NCBI GenBank assembly: GCA_902788805.1
Contig: CADALO010000009.1
Location: forward strand, 1 to 64,000
DNA: 64,000 nucleotides
Origin: an uncultured Bacteroidota bacterium
GTDB taxonomy: Bacteria > Bacteroidota > Bacteroidia > Bacteroidales > P3
Reading direction: 5' to 3'
The position numbers were made by a program, and so were the translations under genes. Below are positions 1-8,914 of the stretch, one piece after another; the stretch's first letter is position 1; every line of letters begins with the position of its first letter. The notes under the pieces were generated by a model, which was not told where the DNA came from, made no database searches, and worked only from the letters and a program-made list of their open reading frames with translations.

Positions 1-1
1 G

Positions 2-2239
2 ATGGACAGCGTCGGTAACCTTTATGTGGCAGGTGTATTCGAATCGCAGGCTGAGATTAACGGGCAGTATATATGTCCTGCCGACACGGATGCCTGGCTC
101 TTTGCATCTCGAGGCGTGTTTATCGCCAAGTTCGACACTGCAGGCACAATGCTCTGGTGCCGTTCGGTGAAGGACTGGAAAGAGGGCTCTGGCAATGTTT
201 GCGGATTCTCCATTTATGACGATAAGATTGATTTTATGTTCACTTACAAATCAAAAAATCTTCAAACGCCTCAGGATATATATCTGTCTAACAGACATTG
301 TTGGCTGCATTTTATAGACACGACGTATTATGGCTTTATTGATGGCGTTATGCAACCCTACGGCACTTTGCCTTATAGGAACAGTCAGAATACGTATCTC
401 GTTACATTAGACTTGGATGGCAATCGGTTGGACATAAAATTTGCACACTATTTATCTGGTCGTTATCGCAAGGATAGCAAAGGAAATCATTATATACTTT
501 TTAATCAGCAGAGTCCCCGCCCCGAAGAGGGAGAAATGATGCCCATTACACTTAATGATGACACATCAAGGCTTTATAGATACCCTGTCAGTACAAATAA
601 TTTTTATCCTTATGAGAAGACGTACAGAGACACGCCTTTTTTGATAAAGATTAACCCCAAATGGTCTGATATGGATATAATCCAGCTTACAGATTCGCTC
701 AATGGATACAGAAACAATGTTAGTGACAAAGTCTTCTGCTCTGATTATGGCGGATATGATTTCACTTCTTTTGAGATTGACGAGGAAGACTATATTTATG
801 CTGTGGTCCAATCTTGTGTACACGGTAGCGGAAGATTCAGTTATCCTTTAGAATTGTACTTTAAAGGAGGCAAATCGGTTGTTCAAGAAGATGACCGACG
901 TATGGATTATATTCTTAAAATGGACACCTTGGGCGAAGTGATATGGGCCAAACAATTTTTTTATGAAGATGTAACAATAAACAACGGGACTGAGACTGAG
1001 ACAATCGGATCTTCTATGGATTCGCATGGTGGCACATTTGTCGATTCCTCATATTTATATTATGCAGGGAGTTTTAAAAGCCCATTTCGTCAATGGCGCA
1101 ATTACAGCAGGTATAATTTGGACTATTTCCCCAATGTTTTTTTTGACAGAGAGCACAACGACACATTAGTATTCCCTAAGCCAAAACAAGGTTATGTGGC
1201 TACAATTATCAAGTACAACAAACATACGGGAGACTACATTTCCCACATATCACTTGCTGCCGATTCCGTAGGGACAAAAACTGGATCGCCTCCATTCGTA
1301 AATAAAGAATACATAATGATAGTAGCCTCTAATACTTGTGTTTATAATTGTACATATCGTTATTACCAACACACTGGAGAAATGGATGTTTACGATACCA
1401 TCGTATCATCATCAACGGTCTCAAACGGTGGTATAATTGTATGTGACAATGGCTTTATTGAGAAAAAAATATGGCATCAATCGGAATCACTTTCCTCTCC
1501 AAATTTTTACATTCCATCAAACAACACAAATATTCTCTACTATTATGATTCTCTACTTGACAAACGGAGACACAAGCCTGTCACACATATTGCAGAGCCT
1601 GAAAGCATTCACGTGGATGTGCTGCCCAATCCTACCAGTGGTGTTTTCTCGGTAGCAACGGATGAGCTTGTGACTGCCGCCGAGGTCTACAATCAACAGG
1701 GAGTGCTGATTGTGCATAAGAGCTACGGGACAAAGAGTGCGGTGTTTGACTTGAGGCGCTATCCGTGCGGTGTCTACCTATTGAGGGTGTATACTCCAAA
1801 GGGAGTTGCCGTCAGGAAAATTTCCATAAAAGACATATGTGCAACGTTGTCGAGGAGAAGCACTTCGGAGCGTTTGGGAACCATTGCCTGTGACAACCCC
1901 ATCTCGATAGGGATGCGTGTGTCGTTCTTGCCATATACGAAGAGCACGGGAATGTCGAGGTTGGCCAGCGTGCGAATGCGTGAGGTGCGCAGTTTCATTC
2001 CTCGTTGTGCGGCAAGGATGCCTTCTTCGCGGGTCTCGAGGCATTGGTCGCGCAGCTCTTTTATGTCTTGTGCAAGATATTCACGTTTGGAGTCGTCGAA
2101 AAGGTTGGTAATGAAGTCGACAATGAATCCGGCGCGGTTCAGGTGCACTTGCCGGCACACTTCGTCACGCTGGGTGCGCTTCGATGCATCGTCGGCCATA
2201 GCGTGCGAGTGCAGCAGGGCAAGTCCCTGCAGCATATAG
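2..2239 (+). CDS. T9SS-sorted surface/secreted protein, 5'-truncated, reading through into the hydrolase gene
   Basis: The frame is open from the window edge and shows no signal peptide, so the true start lies upstream. The body has repeats of the type 'D..GNLYVAG' and 'FIAKFDTAG', resembling beta-propeller (SBBP-like) cargo of Bacteroidetes. Near nucleotides 1600-1831 there is a typical T9SS type A C-terminal domain: 'VLPNPTSGVFSV', then 'CGVYLLRVYTPKG' and 'RKISIK'. Such proteins cross the outer membrane through PorV/PorU and are cut and anchored or released. The domain should stop right after 'RKISIK' (about 1831). Instead the frame runs another 400 bases as antisense of the convergent hydrolase gene, and those roughly 135 extra residues look like shadow sequence. 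The natural stop appears to have been lost by a deletion or by an assembly join. The 5' two-thirds is visibly more AT-rich than the neighbours. Confidence 0.75.
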   Translation: MDSVGNLYVAGVFESQAEINGQYICPADTDAWLFASRGVFIAKFDTAGTMLWCRSVKDWKEGSGNVCGFSIYDDKIDFMFTYKSKNLQTPQDIYLSNRHCWLHFIDTTYYGFIDGVMQPYGTLPYRNSQNTYLVTLDLDGNRLDIKFAHYLSGRYRKDSKGNHYILFNQQSPRPEEGEMMPITLNDDTSRLYRYPVSTNNFYPYEKTYRDTPFLIKINPKWSDMDIIQLTDSLNGYRNNVSDKVFCSDYGGYDFTSFEIDEEDYIYAVVQSCVHGSGRFSYPLELYFKGGKSVVQEDDRRMDYILKMDTLGEVIWAKQFFYEDVTINNGTETETIGSSMDSHGGTFVDSSYLYYAGSFKSPFRQWRNYSRYNLDYFPNVFFDREHNDTLVFPKPKQGYVATIIKYNKHTGDYISHISLAADSVGTKTGSPPFVNKEYIMIVASNTCVYNCTYRYYQHTGEMDVYDTIVSSSTVSNGGIIVCDNGFIEKKIWHQSESLSSPNFYIPSNNTNILYYYDSLLDKRRHKPVTHIAEPESIHVDVLPNPTSGVFSVATDELVTAAEVYNQQGVLIVHKSYGTKSAVFDLRRYPCGVYLLRVYTPKGVAVRKISIKDICATLSRRSTSERLGTIACDNPISIGMRVSFLPYTKSTGMSRLASVRMREVRSFIPRCAARMPSSRVSRHWSRSSFMSCARYSRLESSKRLVMKSTMNPARFRCTCRHTSSRWVRFDASSAIACECSRASPCSI

Positions 2240-2574
2240 CTGTAGTTGTCGGCAAAGGCAAGAGCCACGTATCCGCCCAGCGAGTGGCCGGCCATAACGC
2301 ATCTCTCGACGCCGGCTTCGTCAAGGACGGCTTTGACCGCGTTGGCCATAAAGTCCATCGTGTGGACATCCGAGTAGGTGGCGCTGTAGCCGTGTCCTGG
2401 CAAATCGATGGTTATGACGCGCATATAGCGCATATATGTGAGTGTGAACGAACTCCACACATTCAGATTTTGCAGAAAACCGTGCAGAAGCACGAGCGTC
2501 TGAGGGTGCTCACGCCCCTCGTCGCGATAGTGCAACTCGCGGTTTTCAAACATAATAACCTTATGTTTCTCCAT
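1774..2574 (-). CDS. alpha/beta-fold hydrolase with replaced C-terminal tail
   Basis: This is a 266-residue alpha/beta hydrolase. The oxyanion region is 'LLHGFLQN' (30-37), the nucleophile elbow 'AGHSLGG' carries Ser98, the acid is Asp218 in 'YGKNDTRIP', and the catalytic His246 lies in 'NVAHMSFME'. The triad is complete, so a small-molecule esterase or lactonase-type activity is plausible, but the substrate cannot be told. I chose the ATG at 2574; a TTG three codons upstream is also in frame. A Bacteroidetes -7-like element (TAATTTTG, complement of 2600-2607) lies just upstream. The last 14 residues or so are antisense to the T9SS sorting domain of the convergent gene. The usual final helix after the catalytic His is therefore missing, and the enzyme may be impaired. 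Confidence 0.85.
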   Translation of the reverse strand: MEKHKVIMFENRELHYRDEGREHPQTLVLLHGFLQNLNVWSSFTLTYMRYMRVITIDLPGHGYSATYSDVHTMDFMANAVKAVLDEAGVERCVMAGHSLGGYVALAFADNYSYMLQGLALLHSHAMADDASKRTQRDEVCRQVHLNRAGFIVDFITNLFDDSKREYLAQDIKELRDQCLETREEGILAAQRGMKLRTSRIRTLANLDIPVLFVYGKNDTRIPIEMGLSQAMVPKRSEVLLLDNVAHMSFMEIFLTATPFGVYTLNR

Positions 2575-2682
2575 TACCGACAATAGTTTAAATCGGGTGC
2601 AAAATTACTCCTCTTTTCTGAACGAAAAGATGGTAGGAGAAAAAAGAAATCCGCAACGGATTGTTAATAAGTCTAAAAATAT

Positions 2683-5454
2683 TTACTGCAAATATGCTTT
2701 CAAGGCGACCGACGTGGAGGCTTCACCTGTCTTTGTCTTGCTGTTGCCGTAGCCCGATACCGTTATGCGGTCGGCATCGATGCCTCTGTTAATCAGCATC
2801 TTCTTGATCTCTTGTCCGCGCGAGTTGGACAGGTTGAAGCAGAAGGCATCGTTGTCGCCAGCCACGTGGATAATGAGTTCAATATTAATATAAGGATAGG
2901 ATGTCAGGAAGTCGGCCAGATGCTCGATTTCTTTGTTGGCGCTGCGTTTAAGCACGGCCTTTTTGTCTTCAAAGGCAATGCCGGGCAGGTCGATTTTCTG
3001 ATCGCCATACGACATTGTGAACATCTCGTCGTGGCTGTCGTAGGCCTTGGGCACGATGGTCTTGCTCTGGGCAGGCGAAAACAGGATTGCCGGGATGAAT
3101 AGCCCGTCGCAGCGCGCAAGGAGCAGGTATTGCTTGTCGGAGTAAAGGGATGTCTGCCACTGCTCGCCGCGTGCAATGCTCTGTTCGCTGCATACGCTGT
3201 TTTGTGTCTCAATATCAATGATATCAATCACGAAACCGACCTCTTCGCTTTTCACGGTGACGGTCTTCATACGGTCGTCGATGGTGTGCATTGCCGGGAC
3301 GGTGTAGCATCCGTAGCGGCCGTGATTGTTGGAGCATACCGTCAGCGACTTGCGGTCGCCGGTCGGAGTGATTGACAGCTCGTTGAATCCGCTGTTGACC
3401 TCTTTGCCGTAGTTTGTGGGTTTCGACCAGTGCTCCCAGTCGTCAGTATTGTCGCGTGTGGTGTAGTATATGTCGCCGAAGCCCAATCCGCCGCGTCCGT
3501 CGGTGATGAAATACAGCGTCTTAAGGTCGTCGCTGACGACAGGGCTGCATTCCATATACTGGCTGTTGACATTGATGCCCAGATTGATGGCCTCGCCCCA
3601 TCCGTTGTCGGTGCGGGCGCAGAAGTATATGTCCGAAGCCAATGCCGTGTCGCCGTGGAAATAACTGCGCGACGGCTGCAGGTTGTGTCCGCCGGGACGG
3701 TCGGAGGCGAAAAGGATGCCACTGCCGTCGGAAAGCATATAGGCATCAAAGTCGTTATAGTCGCTGTTGACCGGGGCGGGCAGCGTCTCTGTCACCGTCC
3801 AGCCATTGATGCCGGCCTCGGCTATCATAATGTCGCCGCCTTTGCCCAGCAGCATCTTGCTGCCATTGTCAAACATATTGTATATCTCGATGTCGCGGTT
3901 TTCTATGTTGGTAAACGGCACGTTGCCAGTGCCTTTCCATATTGTGCTTTTCTTCGTTGCGGTCTCGACTGCCGATTGGATGCAGACGCTTCCGTCCACT
4001 TCTCTGTTGTAGAACATCTGCTTGCCGTCAGGATGAATCACCGAATGCATCATATCGTAGGCAGGACGCACTATTGGCGTGTATGTCAGTTTGTTGTTCA
4101 CGGGCCTGTCGATGATGGAGCGGAGCTCGGCCACCTCGTCAACGCAGTTGTCTTCAAAGCTGAGGTCGAAGAAACTGATGCGCTCGTTGGCCTTTTGCCA
4201 ATTCTTTGCCGCCACAAAGTGCTGGAGTGTGCGCTGCAGCGCGACGAACGACTCCTTCTTGCCTGTCAGGTGGTAGATAATAGAGGTCCATTGCTTGAAT
4301 TCCTTTTCGACAAAAGGCATCATAATATTGATAGAGTCGTATTTCTCTGCTGCCACCAATGCGTCGTCCAAAGCGCTCTTGAAGGGAAAGTCAGGGTTCT
4401 GTGCCGCAAACTGCTCCAGAGGCGCCTTGTTGCCTTCCTCGGTGTGCCATTTGTAGTAGGTGAGGTAGATGTCGTTATAGTTCACGTCAAGCGGGAACTC
4501 GTCAAGATAGATGCGCAGAGCCTGCATATTGTGCTCATCGTTGATGAGGTGTTTCAGCTTGGTCAGTGCATCTTCCGCCAGCGGGTTGTCAGGGTTGTTG
4601 TGTATAAAGTCGGCATACTGACGAGGCGTTGACAAGCGGTTGAAGTCGTTCTGAAGCTGGGCGTCCATCTTGTCGAGCACCAGCGAGTATTCGTTGCTGC
4701 CAGGATATTTGGCCAAGAAAGACCTGTATGCCTGAGGCGAGGGGTTCTCGATGAGTGCGGCGTATGCCAGAGCACTTTTTTTGCGTTGTGCCGCCGCTTT
4801 CACGGCCTCGATGTCCAGATATCCGTCAAGCAGGCTGTCCACCTCTGTCTCGCGTTGGGCGCCGGCCACTACGTTCTCTGCCAGTTGAGCCATCTTGCGT
4901 TCGGCCTCTTCGCTCTCGGCGGTGGATGGATAGCTGGCAATGAAGCTCTTGTATGCCTCCAGCGTATTCGTCGCACAGACCTGCTGGTAGCGGTTGCCCA
5001 TACGTCGGTATTCAACCATCCTCAGCGCGCCCTGGTCGTTCTTGAACGCATCTGCGTAGCTGTCAAGGGTTTCGTCCGAGATGGTCTCCTCCTTGTCCAG
5101 AAACTCTCTTGCTTTGATGCGGATGCTTAGTTTCGTTTCCCTGAGCAGCTGGATGTTGATGTTTTTCTTCAGCAACCGCTTGACTTCTTTGTACTTGTCG
5201 CGGTCTTCAAGTATTGTCACAAATTGTTCCTCGGCGGTGCAGATATACTTCATCGCCGTGGCATAGTTGCGCATCGGGTTTGCTGTGTCGGCGTAAAAGG
5301 CGGCAAGGGCATAGTTGTTGGCCACATTCTCGGGCTCTTTGACGTAGGCTTTGTATAGTTTCTCGTATTGGTGCGAGTATTGCGACACGTCGCCCTGCGC
5401 CTTTGACGCGATGCTCAGGGCCAATGCCGCCAGAAGTATGATGCTTTTTCTCAT
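2683..5454 (-). CDS. OmpA-family outer-membrane/periplasmic protein with PD40 propeller (PorE-like)
   Basis: This is a 923-residue exported protein. A signal peptide (MRKSIILLAALALSIASKAQ) is followed by a helical, TPR-like N-terminal half of tetratricopeptide character. A WD40/PD40 beta-propeller segment in the middle has motifs such as 'GSGILFASDRPGG' and 'LKTLYFITDGRGGLGFGDIYY'. The C-terminal OmpA domain (about residues 815-923) includes 'LSNSRGQEIKKMLINRGI' and should bind peptidoglycan. The architecture matches Bacteroidetes PorE-type proteins that tether T9SS or gliding machinery to the cell wall, although the family also contains other envelope proteins. It is the middle gene of a minus-strand run with the glycosyltransferase and small exported protein upstream (gap of 6 bp to the latter). 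A second protein of similar design is at 60883-63552. Confidence 0.85.
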   Translation of the reverse strand: MRKSIILLAALALSIASKAQGDVSQYSHQYEKLYKAYVKEPENVANNYALAAFYADTANPMRNYATAMKYICTAEEQFVTILEDRDKYKEVKRLLKKNINIQLLRETKLSIRIKAREFLDKEETISDETLDSYADAFKNDQGALRMVEYRRMGNRYQQVCATNTLEAYKSFIASYPSTAESEEAERKMAQLAENVVAGAQRETEVDSLLDGYLDIEAVKAAAQRKKSALAYAALIENPSPQAYRSFLAKYPGSNEYSLVLDKMDAQLQNDFNRLSTPRQYADFIHNNPDNPLAEDALTKLKHLINDEHNMQALRIYLDEFPLDVNYNDIYLTYYKWHTEEGNKAPLEQFAAQNPDFPFKSALDDALVAAEKYDSINIMMPFVEKEFKQWTSIIYHLTGKKESFVALQRTLQHFVAAKNWQKANERISFFDLSFEDNCVDEVAELRSIIDRPVNNKLTYTPIVRPAYDMMHSVIHPDGKQMFYNREVDGSVCIQSAVETATKKSTIWKGTGNVPFTNIENRDIEIYNMFDNGSKMLLGKGGDIMIAEAGINGWTVTETLPAPVNSDYNDFDAYMLSDGSGILFASDRPGGHNLQPSRSYFHGDTALASDIYFCARTDNGWGEAINLGINVNSQYMECSPVVSDDLKTLYFITDGRGGLGFGDIYYTTRDNTDDWEHWSKPTNYGKEVNSGFNELSITPTGDRKSLTVCSNNHGRYGCYTVPAMHTIDDRMKTVTVKSEEVGFVIDIIDIETQNSVCSEQSIARGEQWQTSLYSDKQYLLLARCDGLFIPAILFSPAQSKTIVPKAYDSHDEMFTMSYGDQKIDLPGIAFEDKKAVLKRSANKEIEHLADFLTSYPYINIELIIHVAGDNDAFCFNLSNSRGQEIKKMLINRGIDADRITVSGYGNSKTKTGEASTSVALKAYLQ

Positions 5455-5460
5455 CGGATG

Positions 5461-5976
5461 CTATTTGTTTACCTTGACCGACTTGATGATCTCCGCAAAC
5501 TCGTTCTCGAAATCCTCGAAGTTGTCCACCGTGCATTCCAACCTTATTTCGAGTATGTTGTTGCGGTCTTTGATGTATAACATTCTGAACTCGTAGTCTT
5601 TGCCGTCCTCCTCGTCGGTGTAGGCCCCGAGGTATTCGAGCGACCCGTTCGGGTGCGGAGTCTCGTCGAGCGACTGGAACGGCTGCACCATAAAGCGGCT
5701 GTAGGCCAGGTCGTAGACGGTGCCGTCGTAGTTCTTGCGGACATAGATGCGCATAAACGGCAGCGTGGTGTCGCCTTGGCTGTCTATCACATAGTCGGCT
5801 GAATATGAATACAGATAAATGACGGTGTTGTCGCTTAGCTTGTTGGTTTGCAGATATTTCCAACTGTTCGACGGGAACTCGAAACTTACGTTTGTCTCGG
5901 GAATCATGATCTGTGCCGCAGCCATCGATACCACTGTCAGCAGCATTGTTAATATGAAAAATCTCTTTCTGTTCAT
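5461..5976 (-). CDS. small exported protein of unknown function
   Basis: This is a 171-residue protein with a clear signal peptide (MNRKRFFILTMLLTVVSMAAA) and a predicted mature domain of alternating beta strands and helices. Strands such as 'VIYLYSYSADYVI' and 'MRIYVRKNYDG' and the C-terminal 'FENEFAEIIKSVKV' recall PsbP/MOG1-like small periplasmic domains, but that is only a resemblance. It lies 17 bp after the glycosyltransferase gene and 6 bp before the OmpA/PD40 gene, so all three are probably co-transcribed. Function is unknown; an envelope role fits its neighbour. Confidence 0.8.
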   Translation of the reverse strand: MNRKRFFILTMLLTVVSMAAAQIMIPETNVSFEFPSNSWKYLQTNKLSDNTVIYLYSYSADYVIDSQGDTTLPFMRIYVRKNYDGTVYDLAYSRFMVQPFQSLDETPHPNGSLEYLGAYTDEEDGKDYEFRMLYIKDRNNILEIRLECTVDNFEDFENEFAEIIKSVKVNK

Positions 5977-5993
5977 TTCAGTTTGTTTTTCTG

Positions 5994-7196
5994 CTATAAC
6001 GCGACGGCGCCCAGTTTATTGTAGAAACCCACAAGTCTTTGTGTCAGGGCATCGTTGCTGTATTTCTCCAGAATCAGTCGGCGGGCGGCGGCACCTATGC
6101 TGCTGCACAATTCGGGGTCGTCGATGCAGCGGCGCACCTGCTCCACAAACTGTTGCGGTGTGTCGGCGATGAGCAGCTCCTTGCCGTCGGTGTAGTCGAT
6201 GCCGGCGGCGCCTACGCTTGTCGTCACTACCGTCTTGCCGAGCGACATAGCCTCGATAATCTTTACCCTGATGCCGCTGCCGGCCATCAGGGGGACGATG
6301 TTAATCTGTTTTGAAGCAATAAAATAGGCAGCGTCGGGCACCTCGCCTACAACCACCACTCCCTCGCTCTGCATCTGCATCAGGTCGTCGGGCATCTTGC
6401 GGCCGGCAAGGAACAGCCTTACGGCAGGCATCTCCTTGTGTATCAGCGGCCACACCTCTTTCAGAAACCAACGTATGCCCTCCTCGTTGGGGCGCCAATC
6501 CATTGAGCCGATATGAAACAGCGTCTGCGGCTCGGCATCGACATTGTCGATGGGCTCTATGTCGACGCCAAAGGGGATGTCGGCCAGCGGCTTGCGGCAG
6601 CCTTCGCCGCGGAACGTCTCGGCGTCGTTGGCCGTGATGCAGGCAATGCCGTCAAAGTCGTTGATATGCTCCAACTCGTAGGCTCTCAAAGCCAATGCCA
6701 GCTTCTTCAGATACCAGCGCTTCAACGGGTTGCGTGTGGCGGTGGCTATCTGCCGCCAGATGCGGTGCTCTACATTGTGGGCCCGCAACACCACCTTTGC
6801 GTCGCTATGCTTGCGGACGGTGGCAACGTATGGAGCGAGGAATATGCTCTCAATGTGCACAACGTCAAAGCTTTCGCTCTGAAGTATGGCCGTCAGGCGC
6901 TCGTCGAACTCCTTGCTGACGAAACGCTTGACGTTGTAGGACTCGCCGCACAGCAGCGACACGGCGGCGTCGAGCGGATGTATCGACAGGTCGATATAGA
7001 CGGCCTCAAAGCCTGTGGCATCCTTGTATTGCGCCTCCAATGCATCGCTCCTGACCGGGTGCTTGTCGCTGCAGACACTTAGCACCTTCATCTTGTGGCC
7101 CGAGGCCATAAGTCCCTGTGTCACGCTGTTCATCGCCAGCGTCCCGCCGTCAACGGGCGGGTAGGGGGGCTTGTAGCAGAGCTGGAGGACGTGCAT
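5994..7196 (-). CDS. GT4-type glycosyltransferase
   Basis: This is a 400-residue GT-B fold glycosyltransferase of family 4. The N-terminal domain starts 'MHVLQLCYKPPYPPVDGG' and contains a glycine-rich donor loop. The C-terminal domain has 'IGSMDWRPNEEGI' and the sugar-nucleotide binding segment 'VPLMAGSGIRVKIIEAMSLGK', ending in an 'EX7E'-like stretch. It would transfer a sugar from an activated donor to a cell-surface glycan or lipid acceptor at the cytoplasmic face of the membrane; donor and acceptor cannot be read. It is not in the polysaccharide operon at 32-46 kb, which strikingly has no glycosyltransferase of its own. It is preceded by a dense repeat patch and followed closely by two envelope genes in the same direction. 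Confidence 0.9.
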   Translation of the reverse strand: MHVLQLCYKPPYPPVDGGTLAMNSVTQGLMASGHKMKVLSVCSDKHPVRSDALEAQYKDATGFEAVYIDLSIHPLDAAVSLLCGESYNVKRFVSKEFDERLTAILQSESFDVVHIESIFLAPYVATVRKHSDAKVVLRAHNVEHRIWRQIATATRNPLKRWYLKKLALALRAYELEHINDFDGIACITANDAETFRGEGCRKPLADIPFGVDIEPIDNVDAEPQTLFHIGSMDWRPNEEGIRWFLKEVWPLIHKEMPAVRLFLAGRKMPDDLMQMQSEGVVVVGEVPDAAYFIASKQINIVPLMAGSGIRVKIIEAMSLGKTVVTTSVGAAGIDYTDGKELLIADTPQQFVEQVRRCIDDPELCSSIGAAARRLILEKYSNDALTQRLVGFYNKLGAVAL

Positions 7197-7392
7197 AGAT
7201 AATTGTGAATTGTGAAATGTGAATGGTGAAATGTGAATGGTGAAAAGTGATTGGTGAAAAGTGATTGGTGAAAAGTGATTGGTGAAAAGTGATTGGTGAA
7301 TTGTGAAATGTGAACTTCGAGTGCGATTGCTTCACACTTCACATTTCACCATTCACAAATCACTATTCACTAATCACCATTCACAATTGACA
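7197..7392. repeat. tandem and inverted 'GTGAATGGTGAA'-type repeat patch
   Basis: The whole gap between the YitT gene and the glycosyltransferase gene is low-complexity. Four perfect tandem copies of a 14-bp unit (GGTGAAAAGTGATT) occupy 7239-7294, flanked by looser GTGAAATGTGAAT units. From about 7330 the complementary motif (TTCACATTTCACCATTCAC) appears, so the two halves can fold into a long imperfect hairpin. No gene is visible. A short remnant of the same motif lies at 32859-32882. Confidence 0.85.
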
Positions 7393-8349
7393 TTATTCTT
7401 CAGGCAAAGCCTTGAAACCGAGGCCCATAATCTCGGCGCTCTCGATGACGTTGACAAAGGCGTGCGGGTCGAGATGGCGCAGATTGGCTTTCAGCTTGAC
7501 GAGGTCGGTGCGGTCGAGGGTGACGTAGATCATTCTACGCTCCTGGCCCTGATAGAGGCCTATGCCCGGGAAGCAGGTGCCGCCGCGCTCCAAGTCGTTG
7601 AGAATGTAGTCTTTAACCTCGTCGACCTTGTCGGTGATGATAAACACCGTCTTGTAGGTTGTCACGCCTTCGACGATGATGTCGATAATCTTGCTCTCAA
7701 TGAAAATCAGGATGATAGAATATATAGGCAGACGGATGTCGCCGATAATCAGAGTGGTCAGCGAGATGCAGCTGTCGACGATAAGCACCAGCACGCCAAG
7801 CGAAATCTTGGTGTACTTGTGGATAATCATCGAGATGATGTCGCTGCCGCCCGAGGTGGCGCCGGCACGGAAGATGACACCGATGGCGGCACCGTAGATC
7901 AAGCCGGCCACGACGGTGTTGAGGAAGAAGTCGGGAATGAAGAACTTGTCGATGGCTGCGTCGCCCTGTCCGACGGTGTAGGTCAGATAGCTCAGCAGGC
8001 CTTCGTTGCTGTCGTACAATCCGTCGTGAATCAGCGGAGCGTAGCCCCACGTGATTTCAAGAATGTAGGTGAAGATCGGGATAAGTATCACAGACACAAT
8101 GGTCTTGATGCCGAAACGCGGACCAAGGATGATGGTGCCGATAATCAGCAACGGGATGTCCATACAGATACCGGCAACCGAAATCTTCCAGCCCCACAAA
8201 GCGTGGAAAACGTTGGCCAAACCGTAGACACCGCCAGGAGCCAGGTTGTAGGGGTTGACAAACATAACATCGCCCACGGCGAACAACAAACTGCCCAATG
8301 CCACAAGCAAATAGGCTACAATTTCCTCTTTCAGACTCTTTTTCTTCAT
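7393..8349 (-). CDS. YitT family membrane protein (DUF161 + DUF2179)
   Basis: This is a 318-residue integral membrane protein with five to six hydrophobic segments in the first 210 residues (for example 'IVAYLLVALGSLLFAVG' and 'GIKTIVSVILIPIFTYILEI'). A soluble C-terminal domain (about residues 215-318) follows, with 'YKTVFIITDKVDEVKDYIL' and 'RRMIYVTLDR', typical of DUF2179. This is the standard YitT layout; members are inner-membrane proteins of uncertain transport function. I chose the ATG at 8349 (MKKKSLKEE) because the 28 upstream in-frame codons are unlike protein and begin in the AT-rich promoter region. The downstream side opens into the repeat patch. Confidence 0.9.
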   Translation of the reverse strand: MKKKSLKEEIVAYLLVALGSLLFAVGDVMFVNPYNLAPGGVYGLANVFHALWGWKISVAGICMDIPLLIIGTIILGPRFGIKTIVSVILIPIFTYILEITWGYAPLIHDGLYDSNEGLLSYLTYTVGQGDAAIDKFFIPDFFLNTVVAGLIYGAAIGVIFRAGATSGGSDIISMIIHKYTKISLGVLVLIVDSCISLTTLIIGDIRLPIYSIILIFIESKIIDIIVEGVTTYKTVFIITDKVDEVKDYILNDLERGGTCFPGIGLYQGQERRMIYVTLDRTDLVKLKANLRHLDPHAFVNVIESAEIMGLGFKALPEE

Positions 8350-8655
8350 TATTTGATGTGTTATTTTATTATATTGTTTTATATATGTCGTTAATATGCA
8401 GCTTGTTGCGGAGTTGGCTGCGATGCTGCACATTTTGCAAAAATACTAAACTTTGGATGATTTGTGAAAATATTTTCATCTTTTGCTGTCGCTGTGCCCG
8501 ATTGTCACCCTCTGCGCCCCTTTGTCGGCACCCTGCCGGCGGGAGGGCCTCGTCCTTTTGTCTCCGCCCCAAGGTCGCCTCGGCCACACCCTAATTTTAA
8601 CATTTCGGCAGTAAAAAAAGACCAAAAAACGTCAATTTTTGCTCTCACCCAACAC

Positions 8656-8753
8656 CCTGATTTCCATATACCATCTTCCTATCAAGTTCTACCCAAATTC
8701 TTACCAAGTTCTTACCAAATTTCAGCTTGGTAGAACTTGATAGGAAGATGGTA
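8656..8753 (+). repeat. dispersed palindromic element, copy A
   Basis: This element of about 100 bp lies in the 565-bp gap between the divergent YitT and lipoprotein genes. It begins CCTGATTTCCATATACCATC. It contains a perfect 24-bp inverted repeat (8669-8692 against 8730-8753) with an inner pair of 'TTCTTACCAA' direct repeats. Related copies lie at 23767-23861, 31621-31709 and 59678-59790. Apart from this element I see no gene in 8350-8914; a C-rich stretch at 8490-8590 and a G-rich stretch at 8785-8860 hold nothing I can name. Confidence 0.85.
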
Positions 8754-8914
8754 AAATTAACATAAAAATTGTTAATGGCGGAAGCCTTGAGAGGGTGCAG
8801 GGTCGGTATTTGGTCGGGGTGGGGTGCGAAAATGGATGCAAAAAGGGAGGCGTTTTGATACAATATTTTGAGCCGCGTCGCGTTTTAGGTCTGCAATTCA
8901 TCAAATGCCTGTTT

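Noticed and set aside
8350..8433. Longer N-terminus for the YitT gene
   Set aside because: The 28 extra residues are not membrane-protein-like and the family normally starts close to the first helix.
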